A DNA stretch of 64,000 nucleotides from Salminus brasiliensis (GCF_030463535.1 NC_132896.1:20875709-20939708), one strand, 5' to 3'. Shown: positions 1 through 12,399, counted from the first letter of the stretch. Notes: generated from the letters alone by a model not told the origin. Numbers and translations: made by a program.

Positions 1-59
1 TGTTAGCAAAACCCTTAACATCAAGGGGACTATGGTGGAAAAGGTGAGCAGCTTCAAGT

Positions 60-1140
60 TACTCTGTGTCCAGCTGAGGATCTCACTTGTCACTCAACCC
101 ATCACACACTGCCAGAAAGGCCAGACTATGCTTCCACTTCCTCCAAAAGTTGAGGAGAGTCAACCTGCCACAACAGCTGCTCTGCAACTTCTACCGGTCC
201 ACTGTGGAAAGCATCATGACAAGCTGCATTACGGTCTGGTATGGCAGTGCCACTGCTATTAAGACAGTGGTAAAAATTGCCCAGTACATAACCGTAGCTG
301 CCCTTCCACCCATACAGGACCTAATAAACAAAAACTGCTTAACGTTGTGTAATGCAAGTCATTTGTGTACACTCCGCTAATATTAATCTACTGCGTCAGT
401 CCACAATATCTTTCATGTTCATTGACACTTATTTCTCAGCTCGTCCAGAAATGCGTGTCCTTAAGTGGTGGCTCAAAGCGTTAACGCTTCACGACTGTAG
501 AGGGAACCCAGGAGCAAGAAATACTGTTTCTCCATAATGCTGCTTTAAAGTCAGAAGCACTAGATTTAAGAACAGTGTTTTACGTATGAGCTATTAAAAT
601 GGTCATGCCAGCAACACCAACTGAAAGATTCTGAAAACACGCACCATGGATGGTCACTGATTCAACTCTAATCCCCCAGTTTACTCAAGATATCTACACA
701 AGCTATCTCTTAGGACTATATGTACATTGCACTTCAGTACAGTATTCCATAGTTTACCCAAGTAGTTAGTCCACCTCTAACTAGATTGAACACTAATCGG
801 CTAATGCGCTTAGTGCACTCTACACTCTACTAACGGTTAATGACATCTTTACAATTGTTGTTATTTTGCTTACTATACCTGATTTACCTTACATACTGTA
901 CACTTCCAAACACATGTAGTGTCCTGCTTGGACACTACATTTACTATTCAACCTCGACTTTCTGACCTTTTTGTGTTTTTTGTACATTATGCACCTTGTC
1001 TTTGTGTTTTGCCTATTGTCTTTGCACTACTGACTGTGCACTATTTCTTATCCATTTTATTACTGCACTGGAGACGTAGCCTAATAGTGTTTTGTTGCAC
1101 TGTTCATTGGTATAATGACAATAAAGTTGAATTTAATTGA
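60..1140 (+). mobile_element. L2/CR1-type LINE, 3' end (decayed)
   Basis: Positions 87-350 translate to the C-terminal end of a non-LTR reverse transcriptase ORF: a FLQKLRRVNLP segment, then NFYRSTVESIMTSCITVWYG, followed by a degraded tail. The same motif order recurs in the better copy at 36260-37133. After about 600 bp of AT-rich 3' UTR the copy ends near 1140 with ATGACAATAAAGTTGAATTT, which resembles the AATAAA-type tails of fish L2 elements. The 5' part lies outside the window or was never copied, as is usual for 5'-truncated LINEs. The clade call (L2 rather than another Jockey-like clade) is from memory and is less certain than the call of a LINE. Confidence 0.65.
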
Positions 1141-1481
1141 ATGCTTAGAGAACACTGACCAATTGCGTTTTTAAAAAAAGAGAAAATATTTAATGTTATT
1201 TAATTGGATGCAGTGAACTGCAGTGCAGTGTGTGACATGTTAAAAAACAATTTGGTATTATTTTTAAATGTGCCACTGCTGGTTCTTATTGCCTATGCCA
1301 ACTTGTTAGATTTCTGAAAAAATATATATTGTGACATATCTGAAACATGAAAACAATTATTACACTTATGCCACATCACCAAATATTAAATGTTTGAGTG
1401 TTCACCATTCTATATAATAATTGTGTTTACTCAGGAAACCTTTGAATAATTGTTTTTAGGATGTACGGTATTGTAATGGAA

Positions 1482-2222
1482 GTGAGTACACCCCTCACAT
1501 TTCTGCAGATATTTTATTATATCTTTCAATGGGGCACCACTATAGAAATCAAACTTGGATATAACAGATTAGTCAATGTACAGCTTGTATAGCAGTATAA
1601 GATTTATACTATATATATCGTATAGTCTTCTGAAAAGAACTCAAATCACAGCCATTATGTGTAGACGGCAACACATTGTGAGCACACCTCACTATAAACT
1701 TGTTCAAATTGTGCCCAATTGTGTAATTGTCCTTCCCTGGTGTCATGTGACTCATTAGAGTTACAAGGTTCCAGGTGTGAATGGGTATGTCTCTAGACCA
1801 AAACCTAAATGAGCTCCTATGGAGCATCCTCACACAGAAGGTGGAAGAACACAAGATGTCTAACATCCACCCACTCTTATCGTGAAGGAATGGAAGAGGA
1901 CTCCAGTACCAACCTGTGCAGCTCTGGTGAATTCTATGCACAAGAGGGTTAAAGAAGTGCTTTATAATAACGGTGGTCACATAAAATATTGATACTATGG
2001 ACAAAATTAGGACATGTTCATTGTGAGGTGTACTCACTTGTGTTGCCAGCTACTTGGTCATTAATGGCTGTGTGTTGAGTTATTTTCAGAAGACAGTAAA
2101 TCTATACAGCTATACAAGCTGTACACAACCTACTCTAAGTTATATTCAAGTTTTATTTCTATAGTGTTGCCCCATGAAAAGATATAAAATATTTACAGAA
2201 ATGTGAGGGGTGTTCTCCCTTT
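1482..2222 (+). mobile_element. Internally deleted Tc1/mariner element with long inverted repeats
   Basis: The left end (1482 to about 1660) and right end (about 2058-2222) are inverted copies of each other for about 170 bp; both contain ACACCCCTCACATTTCTG and TACAGCTTGTATAG. Between them about 400 bp resemble the 3' end of a Tc1 transposase gene on the plus strand: LNELLWSIL, KVEEHKMSNIH and GRGLQ, then the KYLH-like end before the right repeat. The N-terminal and catalytic core are missing, so it cannot be autonomous. Confidence 0.75.
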
Positions 2223-2284
2223 TGTGACTGAGGGGTCCCCAGAGATTGCTTACACAATACTGCAAGAAACACATCTCTGATACA

Positions 2285-3160
2285 GCTGTGGTCAGAAGTT
2301 TACATACACTCATAATAGACATAAATGTCATGGCAGTATTGGGCTTTCTCAGAGTTTTCTGTCATCAACACAGGGTACATATATCCATATATATATGTAT
2401 ATCCATACATATATCCACTAAGATAAATTCAGTAGTGCTGAAAGTTTCAAAAAAGTTTTTTAACTTGCCGTGGTCTCTTAACTCCCTGTTAGTGATCATG
2501 GTTGACTACACCCGCTAGCTCCACATGTGACCACATTAAATGTTGTTTTTTTTGACAGCACTAGAACAGTGATCCAAATCACTTGTACTTATTTACATAC
2601 ATAAACAGTTATTGGGAATTGTGGAAAGGTCTGGATTAAGGCCCAAACCCTCATCTGAGAGGAAACTGGTTTGGAATCTCTACAGTTTTACTTCATCGTG
2701 ATCTGACAGGCTCTCTCACCAAGAAAGGAGCTAATGATCTAAAATCAACATTTTTAGACTGGACTAAGGCTTGCAGCTGACCACATGGACAAAAAAGCCT
2801 TCTGGCAGAAAGGTTTAGGGTCAGATGAAACAAGGATAGAGTTGTTTGGTCACAATGACCAAAATGTGGAGGAGTAAACCCCAACCCCAAGAACACTGTT
2901 CCAACTATTAATCATGGTGGTGGCATCATGCTCTGGGGGTTTTACTGACAGTAGAACTGGTATATTGCACAAAGTAAATGGAATAATGAAGAATTCTTCA
3001 GCATTACCTCAAACCATTAGCTTGACTGTTGGTTAACTTAATTGTGTGTTTCAACAGGACAATGACCCAAAACACACATCAAAAGTAGTTGTTGTGGAAT
3101 GGATAAAGGTGGCTAACATTAAACATTTGGTCTCTCCAAAATCCTGACATCAACCTGGTT
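2285..3160 (+). mobile_element. Decayed Tc1/mariner element
   Basis: The left end carries GTGGTCAGAAGTTTACATAC (2289-2308), the terminal motif of many fish Tc1 elements. From 2640 to 3140 the plus strand shows broken transposase: SDETRIELFGHNDQN, then PKNTVPTINHGGG, then QQDNDPKHTSKVV, then SPNPDIN. Several stops and frame changes interrupt it. The right repeat seems to be missing because the next Tc1 copy abuts it. Confidence 0.75.
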
Positions 3161-3204
3161 TTAAATGTGTGCATTGTGCTGAAAAGTTACACTTATTCTG
3201 CCCC

Positions 3205-4067
3205 TGATTTTCCACTCTAATTTATCCCAAAGGTGTTTTATCAGGTTGAGGTCGGGATTCTGTGCAGGCCAGTCAAGTTCTTCTACACCAAACTCGCTCA
3301 TCCTGTCTTCATGGACCTTGCTTTGTGCACTGGTGCGAAGTCATGTTGGAACAGGTAAGGGCCATCTCCAAACAATTCCCGCAAAGTTGGGAGCATGAAA
3401 TTTACCAAAATCTCTTGGTATGCTGAAGCATTAAGAGTTTTTTTTCACTGGAACTAAGGGGCCAAACCCAACTCCTGAAAAACAATCCACACCATCCTCC
3501 ACCAAATAATGGCACGATGCAATCAGACAAGTACCATTGTCTTGGCAACCGCCAAACCCAGACTCCTCCATTGGATTGCCAGACGGAGAAGCATGATATG
3601 TCACTCCAGAGAACGCGTCTCTGCTGCTCTAGCTTTGCATTGCGCTTGATGATGTAAGGCTTGGATGCAGCTGCACAGCCATGGAAACCCAATTAATGAA
3701 GCTCTTTACGCACTGTTCTCGAGCTAATCTGAAGACCACATGAAGTTTGGAGGTCTGTAGTGATTGGCTCTGCAGAGAGTTGGCGACCTCTGTGCACAAC
3801 GCGCCTCAGCGTCCGCTGATCCCGCTCTGTCATTTCACATGGCCTACCACTTTGTGGCTAAGTTGCTGTCGTTCCCAATTGCTTCCACAGTTTGCTTGAC
3901 AGTTGACTGCGGAATATTTAGTTATGAGGGAATTTCATGACTGGACTTGCACAGGTGGCATGCTGACATCTGCATTTTGTTTTTTTACACATGGCCATGG
4001 AAGTAATTGGAACACCTGAATTCATTCATCATTTGGATGAGTGAGTGAATACTTTTGGCAATATAGT
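3205..4067 (-). mobile_element. Decayed Tc1/mariner element (family ending TATTGCCAAAAGTATTCAC)
   Basis: Minus-strand relic of the same Tc1 family as the copies at 9777-11010 and 59848-60692. It shares the plus-strand stretches AATCTCTTGGTATGCTGAAG and CATTAAGAGTTTTTTTTCAC and ends with GAATACTTTTGGCAATATAG at about 4067. Only one terminal repeat is recognisable; the transposase is broken. Confidence 0.75.
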
Positions 4068-4189
4068 CAACAAGTTGTCTGAAAATGTTACCACCTGGCT
4101 TCTGATATTAATTGTGTTTGGCCACAATGAAAGAGGACCATTCAATTTCTCTGTGTACATTGAGCCTAGACTTTTAAACAATAAAGACC

Positions 4190-4690
4190 AAGTCTAAAAT
4201 TAAGGCGTTCAAATAGACTGATCTTACTTTCACTGGCCACATCAAAGCTAAAAACAGCCATTTATCGTCTTACAAATATAGACAGAATAAAGAGTTTCAT
4301 GTCCGAACAAAATCTACAGAAACTCATGCATGCTTTTATCTTTTTAAATAGAGGATTTAACAGCTCTAGCTGATTAAAAGTGCTACTGCAAGAGTTTTAA
4401 CTAGAACCATGAGACCAGAACATCTTACTCAAGTTCTAAAATCACAAAACTGGCTTCCAGTTGTTTATAAATGACTGGTTTTGGTAAAGAATACACTCCC
4501 GCTTAAAGAATATAGATGCAGTTGATAACTGTCCATTATCAGAACTAAACATCATAAAGCAGCATCTAGCTTCTATGATACAACTGTAAAAAACTAGAAG
4601 ATCTTCAATGTGCCCCAGATATAGCAAAAACATTTTCACACGACCCTAAAACTGAGCTCTAGAACTGTTTCTGTTGCAATTTACTTTCAA
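4190..4690 (+). mobile_element. Non-LTR retrotransposon fragment (reverse transcriptase C-terminus)
   Basis: The plus strand, read through stops, gives pieces typical of the end of a fish LINE reverse transcriptase: a HITQVLKSQNWLPV-like segment around 4420-4470, preceded by LMHAFI-like and RVLTRTM-like segments. Many stops and indels are present. The exact family cannot be named from this. Confidence 0.45.
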
Positions 4691-5440
4691 CACTGCACTT
4701 TTAGTTGGCACTTATTCTTTAATAATTTAATCTTATATATTATATAATCTCTCTAATGCAATAAAATTGGCGTGGGCAATATTGCAAAATCTTTATTTCG
4801 CGATATTTAAAGTCCCCTTCATGATACACAATATGTACAAATTATATGTACAAGATATACACAAATTTCTGATATGCTGCAGTACATCAGGACCAATATA
4901 AACAGAGCTAATTATGCTCCTTTTAATGCAATATGAAGTTGTTTAGTGTACTTTAGGTACTGATGATATCCATTTATACTTAGAAAAGGGTACTGTTTAT
5001 CATCGCAATAACAACATTAGATAAACATAAACTACTATTAAACTACTATTAAATTGCTGATATTAATTATCTTAATTGAGTACTACACTGACTGTAGATT
5101 CAGAGTTTCCCACCGCATCTATTCGTAAAAAGACAGGCAGGGGGAAAAGGGAATTTGCTTTTTATGATGCCTTTTTGTTTTTATTCAAGGTCCAGTCAAA
5201 TGTAACTATTATGAATAATTACTACATAACTGGCTGTCATTCAGCATTTGTTTTGACATCAATTTAGATGTGATTAAGACAATGGGCTGTCATATGAAAT
5301 ACACATTTCAAACACTACATGACATTACACCATAAAACGGGACCCTGAGGGAAAAAGAATTAAAGGAATGTGATAGACTGTTAGATATTCATTCAGAAAA
5401 GATTTTCAGCACCCTGTGTCCCTATTTTCTGCAGTTGTTA
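4690..5440. other. Gene-free AT-rich stretch
   Basis: No coding potential seen. A fragment near 4765-4815 (gggcaatattgcaaaatc, gcgatattt) resembles the bipolar GGGCTGCACGATAT repeat common in fish and also seen near the right edge of the window; it is too degraded to classify. The rest shows no structure I can support. Confidence 0.4.
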
Positions 5441-6150
5441 ATTATCGTCTCACACAATGGAGAAATTTTAAGTTCTGTCACAATATTTCAATAGGGTTTA
5501 GGTTGGAAGGTTTAGACTCCGAAAGTTTACAATTCTTATTTTTAACCATGGTGGGGTAGAGTTGCTTATACTTTGGATCATTGTCTTGTTGCACGATCCA
5601 ACTGCACTTCAGCTCCTGGACAGATGAACTGACATTTTCTTGAAGAATTCTCTGACACAGAAAAAGTTAGTTCCCTCAGTGCTATCAAGGCATCCAGATC
5701 TGGATTCAGCAAAGCATCCTCAAAACCATCATGCTACCACCTCCATGTTTCACAGGTATGAGGTTTTTACTTTGAAAGGCTTTGAAAATTTTTGCCATAC
5801 ATAACAAGGCCTTAATTAGCCAAACAGCACCACTTTAGAATCTGCTCAGAAAAAAATGTTCCAGAATTCAGTAGGATCATCTAGATGTTTCTGGGCAAAC
5901 TTGAGAAGAGCACTTATATTCTTCTTAGTTAGCAATGGTTTCTGCTGTGCTATTGTGCTATGGATCCTATTCTTGCCCATTGTGTTGAGTCATGAACTCT
6001 GACCTTAGATATGGCAAGAGAGGCCTGCTGTTCCATAGAGGTTGTTCTTTGTTGTATTCTTGATGATTTGTAACAGAGAATCTTAAAGAGAGTGTGAGGT
6101 CAACTGTTTGTTGAGCTGAATCACAATTCGGGGATTCAAGACAATGATCT
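5440..6150 (-). mobile_element. Decayed DNA transposon, antisense
   Basis: The plus strand reads as the reverse complement of a Tc1-like transposase region: a GGTTTAGGTTGGAAGG-type stretch before the end, ATCATTGTCTTGTTGCACG (the inverse of a QQDNDP-like stretch), and ATCATGCTACCACCTCCATG (the inverse of a HGGGSIM-like motif) around 5730-5750. No intact frame or terminal repeat is visible. Confidence 0.55.
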
Positions 6151-6829
6151 AAAGGACACAAGCAGGTTTACCTCACAGTGGGTAAAAATAAGAAATGTAA
6201 ATGTTCTAATGGCTTCGTCATAAACACAATTGAAAGTTTGTGGCATGGCCTGAAACATGCAATTGATGTTCAAAGACATCCAAATGGCACTGAGATGCAG
6301 CAGTTCTGGCACTTTCCTCCAAGAGCATTGGTTGCCTGGTGACATCGGTGGTAGTGTGAAAAGAAGCGGTGGCTGGTTGCACATGTGTCAGAGGCATTAA
6401 ATGGGGGTACTAACTAGTGGGACAGGTAAATGTATACCTAAAATTGGGAAGGGAAAAAGTTATGTCATACAGTGTCTGAAATGTGCAAACATTCAAAAAT
6501 TCAGATAGTATAAAAACTTGCCAGTGTATAAGTTATGATGAATCTTTGGGGTGTGATGTGGTGTAGAGCAGCCTGCATTTTAATTGGGTAAAATGTAGGC
6601 CTACATGTTTTATAATAATAAACAATTAAGTGGAATTATGTTGCATGCAGATCTAATTAAACATTAGACCACCCTTTATCACAATGGTACCAAAACAGTC
6701 AGATAAAAGGCAGTCTAGACATGAAATGACTAAACATGAAAATGAGAAAAAAAGCATAAAAGCTTTAAAGTTTTAAAGAAAGTTTAAAACTTGTTTAATA
6801 GAGATGACCCTTACTGCTTTAGCAAAATG

Positions 6830-7200
6830 TGATTACATGTTTTGTTCTAGTTAGGATGTTGCTATACTGCCTGGCGGTAATAGCAAAAGTAGGAGGAGGG
6901 ATAATGCTTGGACAATGCCTAGGGCCCTTAAATCTAGTCAGAAGAACTCTTAACATTTCAGCATACCAAGACATTTTAGACAAATGTATGCTAACCACTT
7001 TGTGGAAACAGAGCCCTTCACACCATCTAACACCTTTGAGATGAACAAGAACAGAGATTGCGAGCCAGGCCCTCTCGCCCAACATCAGTGTCTGACCTCA
7101 CAAATGCTCTTCTAGATATATGGGCAAAACTCAAACACTCCAAATAAACTCCAAAATAAAACATCTTCGCAGAGGAGTGGAATATGTTTTTTCCCCCCAG
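6830..7200 (+). mobile_element. Tc1/mariner fragment
   Basis: This piece aligns by eye to 10460-10840 of the copy at 9777-11010: both carry AACATTTCAGCATACCAAGA-like, GAGCCAGGCCCTCTCG-like and CCAACATCAGTGTCTGACCT stretches. It is the C-terminal part of the transposase gene, broken by indels. Confidence 0.65.
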
Positions 7201-7302
7201 TTGTTATGGTAGGCTCCCTGTTTTTATGCCATTGTAACTGTCATTCCATGTATTACATTTATAGTGGAATGTTACAATAAAGTAAAGCAACACGCTAAAT
7301 AT

Positions 7303-8093
7303 ACAGTGCTGTGAAAAAGTATGTGTTAATGATACAGATATTTTCCAAACTTGTGGAAGTAGTTGCCTCTCTACAATTAATAACTGGTTGTGCCACCCTT
7401 GGCAGTGACAACTGCAATCAAACATTTGTGATAACTTTGAGTCTTTAACATCTCTGTGGAGAAATTGTGGCCCATTCTTTTTTGGCAGAATTTTGTAAGG
7501 GTAGGAGGGTTTTAGTATGAACTACCTGTTTAATGTCTTACACCATATGTAGTGGGACTAATGTCTTCCAAAACGTCCACCTTTGACTCATCAGTTCATA
7601 TAATATTATACCAAATGTCATGTAGATTGTTTTGGCAAATTCAAGACAAGCCCTTGAGTTCTGTTTTGTCAGCAGAGGTTTGTGCCTTGCAGTTCTCCCA
7701 TAGATGCCATATTTGCCCAGTATCATTTTCTGTTTGTGTACATTGGCCTTAACTGAGGCAGGTAGGCAGGCCTGCAGTTATTTAGATATTCATCTGGTAT
7801 CTTTTGTGGCCCTCTGGATGAGTTGTCGGTGTGCTCTTGGTGAAATCTTGGTAGCCCAACTGTCAATTGAATTTGGTTAACTGGTTTATTTAGTATGGGG
7901 CAATTACTTTTTAGGTTTTGAATAAATCTTTATTATCAATAATTAGAACAATCATTAAAAGCTGCATTGTGTATTTACTTATCCTACTAAAATTAAAATT
8001 AGTTGCATGATCTAAAATATTTAAATATGACAAATATGCAAAAACAGAAGGTACTGGGAATGGGGCATACATTTTTTCACAGCAATGTAACAG
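7303..8093 (-). mobile_element. Decayed Tc1/mariner element (TACAGTGCTGTGAAAAAGTA family)
   Basis: The left end is ACAGTGCTGTGAAAAAGTAT (7303-7322) and the right end has the inverse, TTTTTTCACAGCA, near 8085. Both are the termini of a Tc1 family widespread in fish. The interior is an antisense transposase remnant (GCCACCCTTGGCAGTGACAA and GACTCATCAGTTCATA). It is internally deleted and stop-ridden. Confidence 0.7.
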
Positions 8094-8109
8094 CGTCAAC
8101 AGTTTTGAT

Positions 8110-8880
8110 GGTACACTGATTGTAATAGGGAGACTATTGTTCTCCAGGCCAGGAATATCTGCAACTGCACTATGCAACTTCAGTGGAGAGTGGACAAGAT
8201 CTCTTGCAAGAACTGCATGCTGCTACATAACCCGTGGCATATTTCTGTAAAATCCTGGAATATCTACTCTACCTTGTCAGTTGACATGTTTCTTTTACAG
8301 TTCTGTATCCTTCAGCTTGTCACCAGATGCATATGTACAGCTGTCAATGGGGGTGCATCCAAAGCAGGATTTGTATTTACTACAGTGGTGTAAAAGGGGA
8401 TACTACAACTTAAGTGTAGGAGCCTAATAGAAATTGTCAATGCTTTATAAATACTCCTCAAACCTTCTGCCAACAATCAGCATGGGCTCGTCAAAGCAGA
8501 TGTCTAATATATTTAAATAATCAATGCCTACAAAGTAGGTGGTGATTATAAGAAGAAAGCGTTTTTAGGTAGATGGCTTCTACAGCAGTATAATAATCCT
8601 ACATACCTCAAAATCCACACTGTTCCTCACAGTGCCCAGTCCTTCACAATCCCCTGACCTAAACATCATAAAAAACTTGTGCAACAGAGTAGTGCATGCA
8701 CGACGGCACAAGAAACTCACAGAACTATAAGCTTTTTACACAGAAGAATGGGTGAAAAGCCCCCAAACATGACCTGAAAGATTCTTAACTGCTACAAAAA
8801 GCATCTACAAGCTGTGATACATGCCAAAGGGGGTGTTACTAAATACTGATCATGCTGGATGACCAATTTTGACCAAAATA
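8110..8880 (+). mobile_element. Decayed Tc1/mariner fragment
   Basis: Around 8640-8870 the plus strand reads [16 protein letters not shown], then EEWVKSP, then a CYKKHLQAVIHAKG-like end, the C-terminal third of a Tc1 transposase with the SPDLN block that normally precedes the catalytic Glu (here IIKNL, so the Glu is lost). The earlier part, 8110-8500, is more degraded. No terminal repeats seen. Confidence 0.6.
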
Positions 8881-8889
8881 AAAGAGTTA

Positions 8890-9776
8890 ATTAATCTTTC
8901 CAAAGAGCACAGTTCCACAGATCAATGCTGTGACGTTACACCCCTTTAGCCCACGCCTGGCATTAGGCATGGTATCAATATGTTCACATTATCTCTTTGC
9001 CAATACTTCGCTACAGGGACTAGACACGCTGTGTGTGTGTATTTGCATATCTGTGTCAGCAATGGGTGCAACTTAAAGTAGCTGATTGCATTTATTAGAA
9101 GGGGTGTCCACAAACAATGTCCAAATATAGCGTATTTTAGACACATTTTGTACCCTGTCATAAAACAAAGCCAGTTGTACCTTAAAATACTGTGTTACTG
9201 TGCTTGGAGCTCTGGCTTATGATCCTGGAACTGCATTTTCTGCATAACGTAAGTTTCAACTTGCACTACACAAGCACTTCATTTGAAAGTTTGATGTTTG
9301 AAAGTGTCCTTCTGTGCATTCTTTCTGTGTCTTTCAGCAGGGCAACAAATCCCCCATAGGCCACCCAGTGTTCTAACTACATTGTACGAAAAATGGTTTG
9401 TCAGTTAAATATTAGAAATGACCTTAATGTTTAACCTAACCTTAATCAAGCAAATGAACTGGTTTTATTGTACTTTGAATGAAACATTGTAAATAAAATA
9501 CAGTTCAATTAACTAAAACAACTAAAATCAACATCTGCCCTGTTCTATTCAGTGTCTATTCAGGGTCCAGTGTAAAACTGATAATTGGATTGCATCAACA
9601 ATAAGAAGATAAAAACATTAATGAACGATAATGACTAAAGCATTAAAAGGGAAATTCCATCACATTCTAAAAAAATCATGGAGCTGCTAAAAGGAGTGGC
9701 TTGATGTGAAAACTTGGCGAGTCAGATTTATTTACAGTGATGGTGATAGGAACCATGTGTTGTAATGTCAACAATA
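8890..9776. other. Gene-free stretch
   Basis: No exon-like ORF, RNA gene or recognisable mobile element. Moderately AT-rich with no long repeats. Confidence 0.4.
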
Positions 9777-11010
9777 TACATTATATTGCCAAAAGTATTC
9801 ACTCACCCATCCAAATCATTGAGTTCAGGTGGTCAAATCAATCCCATGGCCACCGGTGTATAAAACCAAGCACCTAGGCATGCAGGCTGCTTCTACAAGC
9901 ATTTGTGAAACAATGGGTCACTCTCAGGAGCTTAGTGAATTCCAGCATGGTACCGTGATAGGAAGCCACCTGTGCAACAAGTCTAGTCGTGAAATTTCCT
10001 CACTATTAAATATTCCATAGTCAACTGTCAGTGGTATTATAACAAAGTGGAAGCAATTGGGAATGATAGCAACTCAGCCATGAAGTGGTAGGCCATGTAA
10101 AATGACGGAGCGGGGTCAGCGGATGCTGAGGCGCAATGTGCACAGAGGTCGCCAGCTATCTGCAGAGTCAATCGCTACAGACCTCCAAACTTCATGTGGC
10201 CATCAGGTTAGCTCAAGAACAGTGTGTAGAAAGCTTCATGGAATGGGTTTCCATGGCTGAGCAGCTGCAAGCCTTACATTATCAAGCGCAATGCAAAGCG
10301 CTGTATGCAATGGTGTAAAGAATGCCGCCACTGGACTCTAGAGCAGCAGACACGTGTTCTCTGGAGTGACAAATCACGCTTCTCTGTCTGACAATCCGAT
10401 GGACGAGTCTGGGTTTGGCGGTTGCCAAGAGAACTGTACTTGTCTGACTGCATTGTACCAAGTGTTAAGTTTGGTGGAGGGGGGATTATGGTGTGGGGTT
10501 GTTTTTCATGAGTTCCAGTTCCAGTAAAAGGAACTCATAATGCTTCAGCAGACCAAGAGATTTTGGTCAATTTCATGCTCCCAATTTTGTGTGAACAGTT
10601 TGGGGAGACTCCTTTCTGTTCCAACATGTTGGCACACCAGTGCATAAAGCAAGGTCCATAAAGACATGGATGAGCGAGTTTGTTGTAGTAGAACTTGACT
10701 GGCCTCCAGACCTCAAACCGTTAGAACACCTTTGGGATGAATTAGAGCGGAGACTGGGAGCCAGGCCTTCTCGTCCAACATCAGTGTCTGACCTCACAAA
10801 TGAACGTCTGGAAGAATGGTAAAAGATTCCCATGAACACAATTCTAAACCTTGTGGAAAACCTTCCCAGAGGTGTTGAAGCTGTTATAGCTGCAAAGGGT
10901 GACAGCTATGTTCAACATCATATTAAACCATATGGATTAAGTATGGGATGTCACTCAGGTTCATGCATGCGAAGGCAGACGGGCAAATACTCTTGGCAAT
11001 ATAGTGTATG
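9777..11010 (+). mobile_element. Near full-length but dead Tc1/mariner element
   Basis: Left terminus TATATTGCCAAAAGTATTCA (9783-9802) and right terminus ending TCTTGGCAATATAGTG near 11008 are inverted copies flanked by TA. The plus strand carries a recognisable transposase beginning MGHSQELSEFQHG (9913), with helix-turn-helix-like segments, then GRPCKMTERGQRMLRRNVHRG, then the catalytic half. At least ten stops and frame breaks interrupt it. It is the most complete copy of the family also seen at 3205-4067, 6830-7200 and 59848-60692. Confidence 0.8.
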
Positions 11011-11464
11011 TATTGCCATTTTATTTCTAATCCACAATGATGGGTGAACCAACCTGAAACAACAATGTAATATTGATCAGTACAAAACTGTGGAAAATCG
11101 GAAAAAAGCTTTTCCCCCCTTAAAATACCAAGCATTTATATGTACCTCTCTCCCATGTATATATTAAAAACTATATTTAAAACATATTTAAAAAACACAT
11201 TTAAAATAATTAGACATAGTGGTGTAGCTTTTGGACGTGTGGATCTTATGTATTCTAAGCAGTTCTGACTCCGGTGCATTCCCCATCAAACCACGATGAA
11301 AGACTTTGTTTACATCTTAAAAATCGATTTTGGCAAAAAGTGTAGAAATAAAATCATAGAACTCCCCTTTGTGTGAGTATATATACAAGCGACTGCTGGG
11401 TGTAAATCTACAGCTATGTAATTGGTTGAATATAGGTGCTAGGGCAGCGTGCATCTGATCTGCA

Positions 11465-11595
11465 AATGGCCGGTGTGGCTGCAGGTTTTCATCCTCAAGC
11501 GCCTGGTTCCACCTGGATAATCAGTTTAATCTCAGTCTTCAAACAACTGATCTGTGTTTTTGCTTAAATTAAACCCTTCAGCCATATCGGCCCTT
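11465..11595. repeat. Interspersed repeat fragment
   Basis: GGCCGGTGTGGCTGCAGGTT (about 11467-11486) followed by TTTTCATCC and an AATCAGTTTAATCTCAGTC-like stretch resembles a fish repeat that usually ends in GAAAACCTGCAGCCACACCG. Only one end is present. Confidence 0.4.
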
Positions 11596-12292
11596 AGCGG
11601 ATATGATGGCACATCCCTGTGCTAGGGCCCCCCTGATCGACACGTGCCCCCGGTACGATTGTCCAGCCTGCACTGCCAGTAGTTACGACACAGTGGTCGC
11701 CTACGCTTCCCCCACTTAGCAGCGCAGAAAATGTAACGCAGTGATGTCCCATTGTTTATCTAAAATCCCTGACTGAGGCGTTAAACTGGTTCTAACTCTT
11801 TCACTAATCCCGATTACAGTCGTTACTACAATCACATCGATTCCCTCTTCCTGCCTCATTAACCCTCATAAAGAGCTCAGAGTAACTCTAAACAAACAGC
11901 GAACTCGGACACTCCGATTTAGGCCTAAACCAGTCAGAGATGTAGGTGTGCTCACCGATCAGGAGATCAGGGTGAAAACAGGACTCCTCCAGTGCGATCG
12001 GTTAAATCGTAGCACAAAAAAACAGGAATCATGTCGTGCGTGTTCGCTGTGTTTCGTTTACACTGCGGTCATGAACTGAGCACTGCCTCACTGGATCCCT
12101 GCCTTGTCACGTGCAACTTCAGCGGGTCTGTGTTTGTCACTGTCGAAGCGAATAAAACGGCTGAGTGTAAACTGCATTTACACACAGGCACAACTAAATC
12201 CGTCCCACATATATATACAAATTCATCGATTAGCTCACTGTCAGGCGTCTACGCGCTTGGTTGAAAGACGCTTGCGCGCCGCTGCTTCGTGT

Positions 12293-12365
12293 GGTTCCAT
12301 AGTGTAGTGGTTATCACGTCTGCTTTACACGCAGAAGGTCCTGGGTTCGAGCCCCAGTGGAACCA
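12293..12365 (+). tRNA. tRNA-Val (anticodon TAC)
   Basis: A 73-nt cloverleaf. The acceptor arms GGTTCCA and TGGAACC pair perfectly, with discriminator A. The anticodon stem TCTGC/GCAGA encloses loop TTTACAC with anticodon TAC at 12326-12328. The T arm is CCTGG/CCAGT-like around GTTCGAGCC. Internal promoter boxes are A box TAGTGTAGTGG and B box GGTTCGAGCCC (12344-12354). A TTTTT run at 12370-12374 is the Pol III terminator. CCA is not encoded, as expected. From memory the sequence is identical or nearly so to the mammalian tRNA-Val(TAC) gene. It decodes GTA codons. No second tRNA gene lies nearby. Confidence 0.95.
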
Positions 12366-12369
12366 AGTG

Positions 12370-12374
12370 TTTTT
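12370..12374 (+). terminator. Pol III T-run terminator of tRNA-Val
   Basis: Five T residues start 5 nt after the last mature tRNA base, the usual Pol III stop. Confidence 0.8.
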
Positions 12375-12399
12375 GAGAATTAAAACTCTCTTTAAATCT

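Noticed and set aside
32-537. Small overlapping frames that look like short genes
   Set aside because: They are pieces of a LINE reverse transcriptase and its 3' UTR, with frame breaks and no splice or promoter context.
9829-10318. Host gene encoding MGHSQELSEF-type protein
   Set aside because: It is the broken transposase of the Tc1 at 9777-11010, bounded by its inverted ends.
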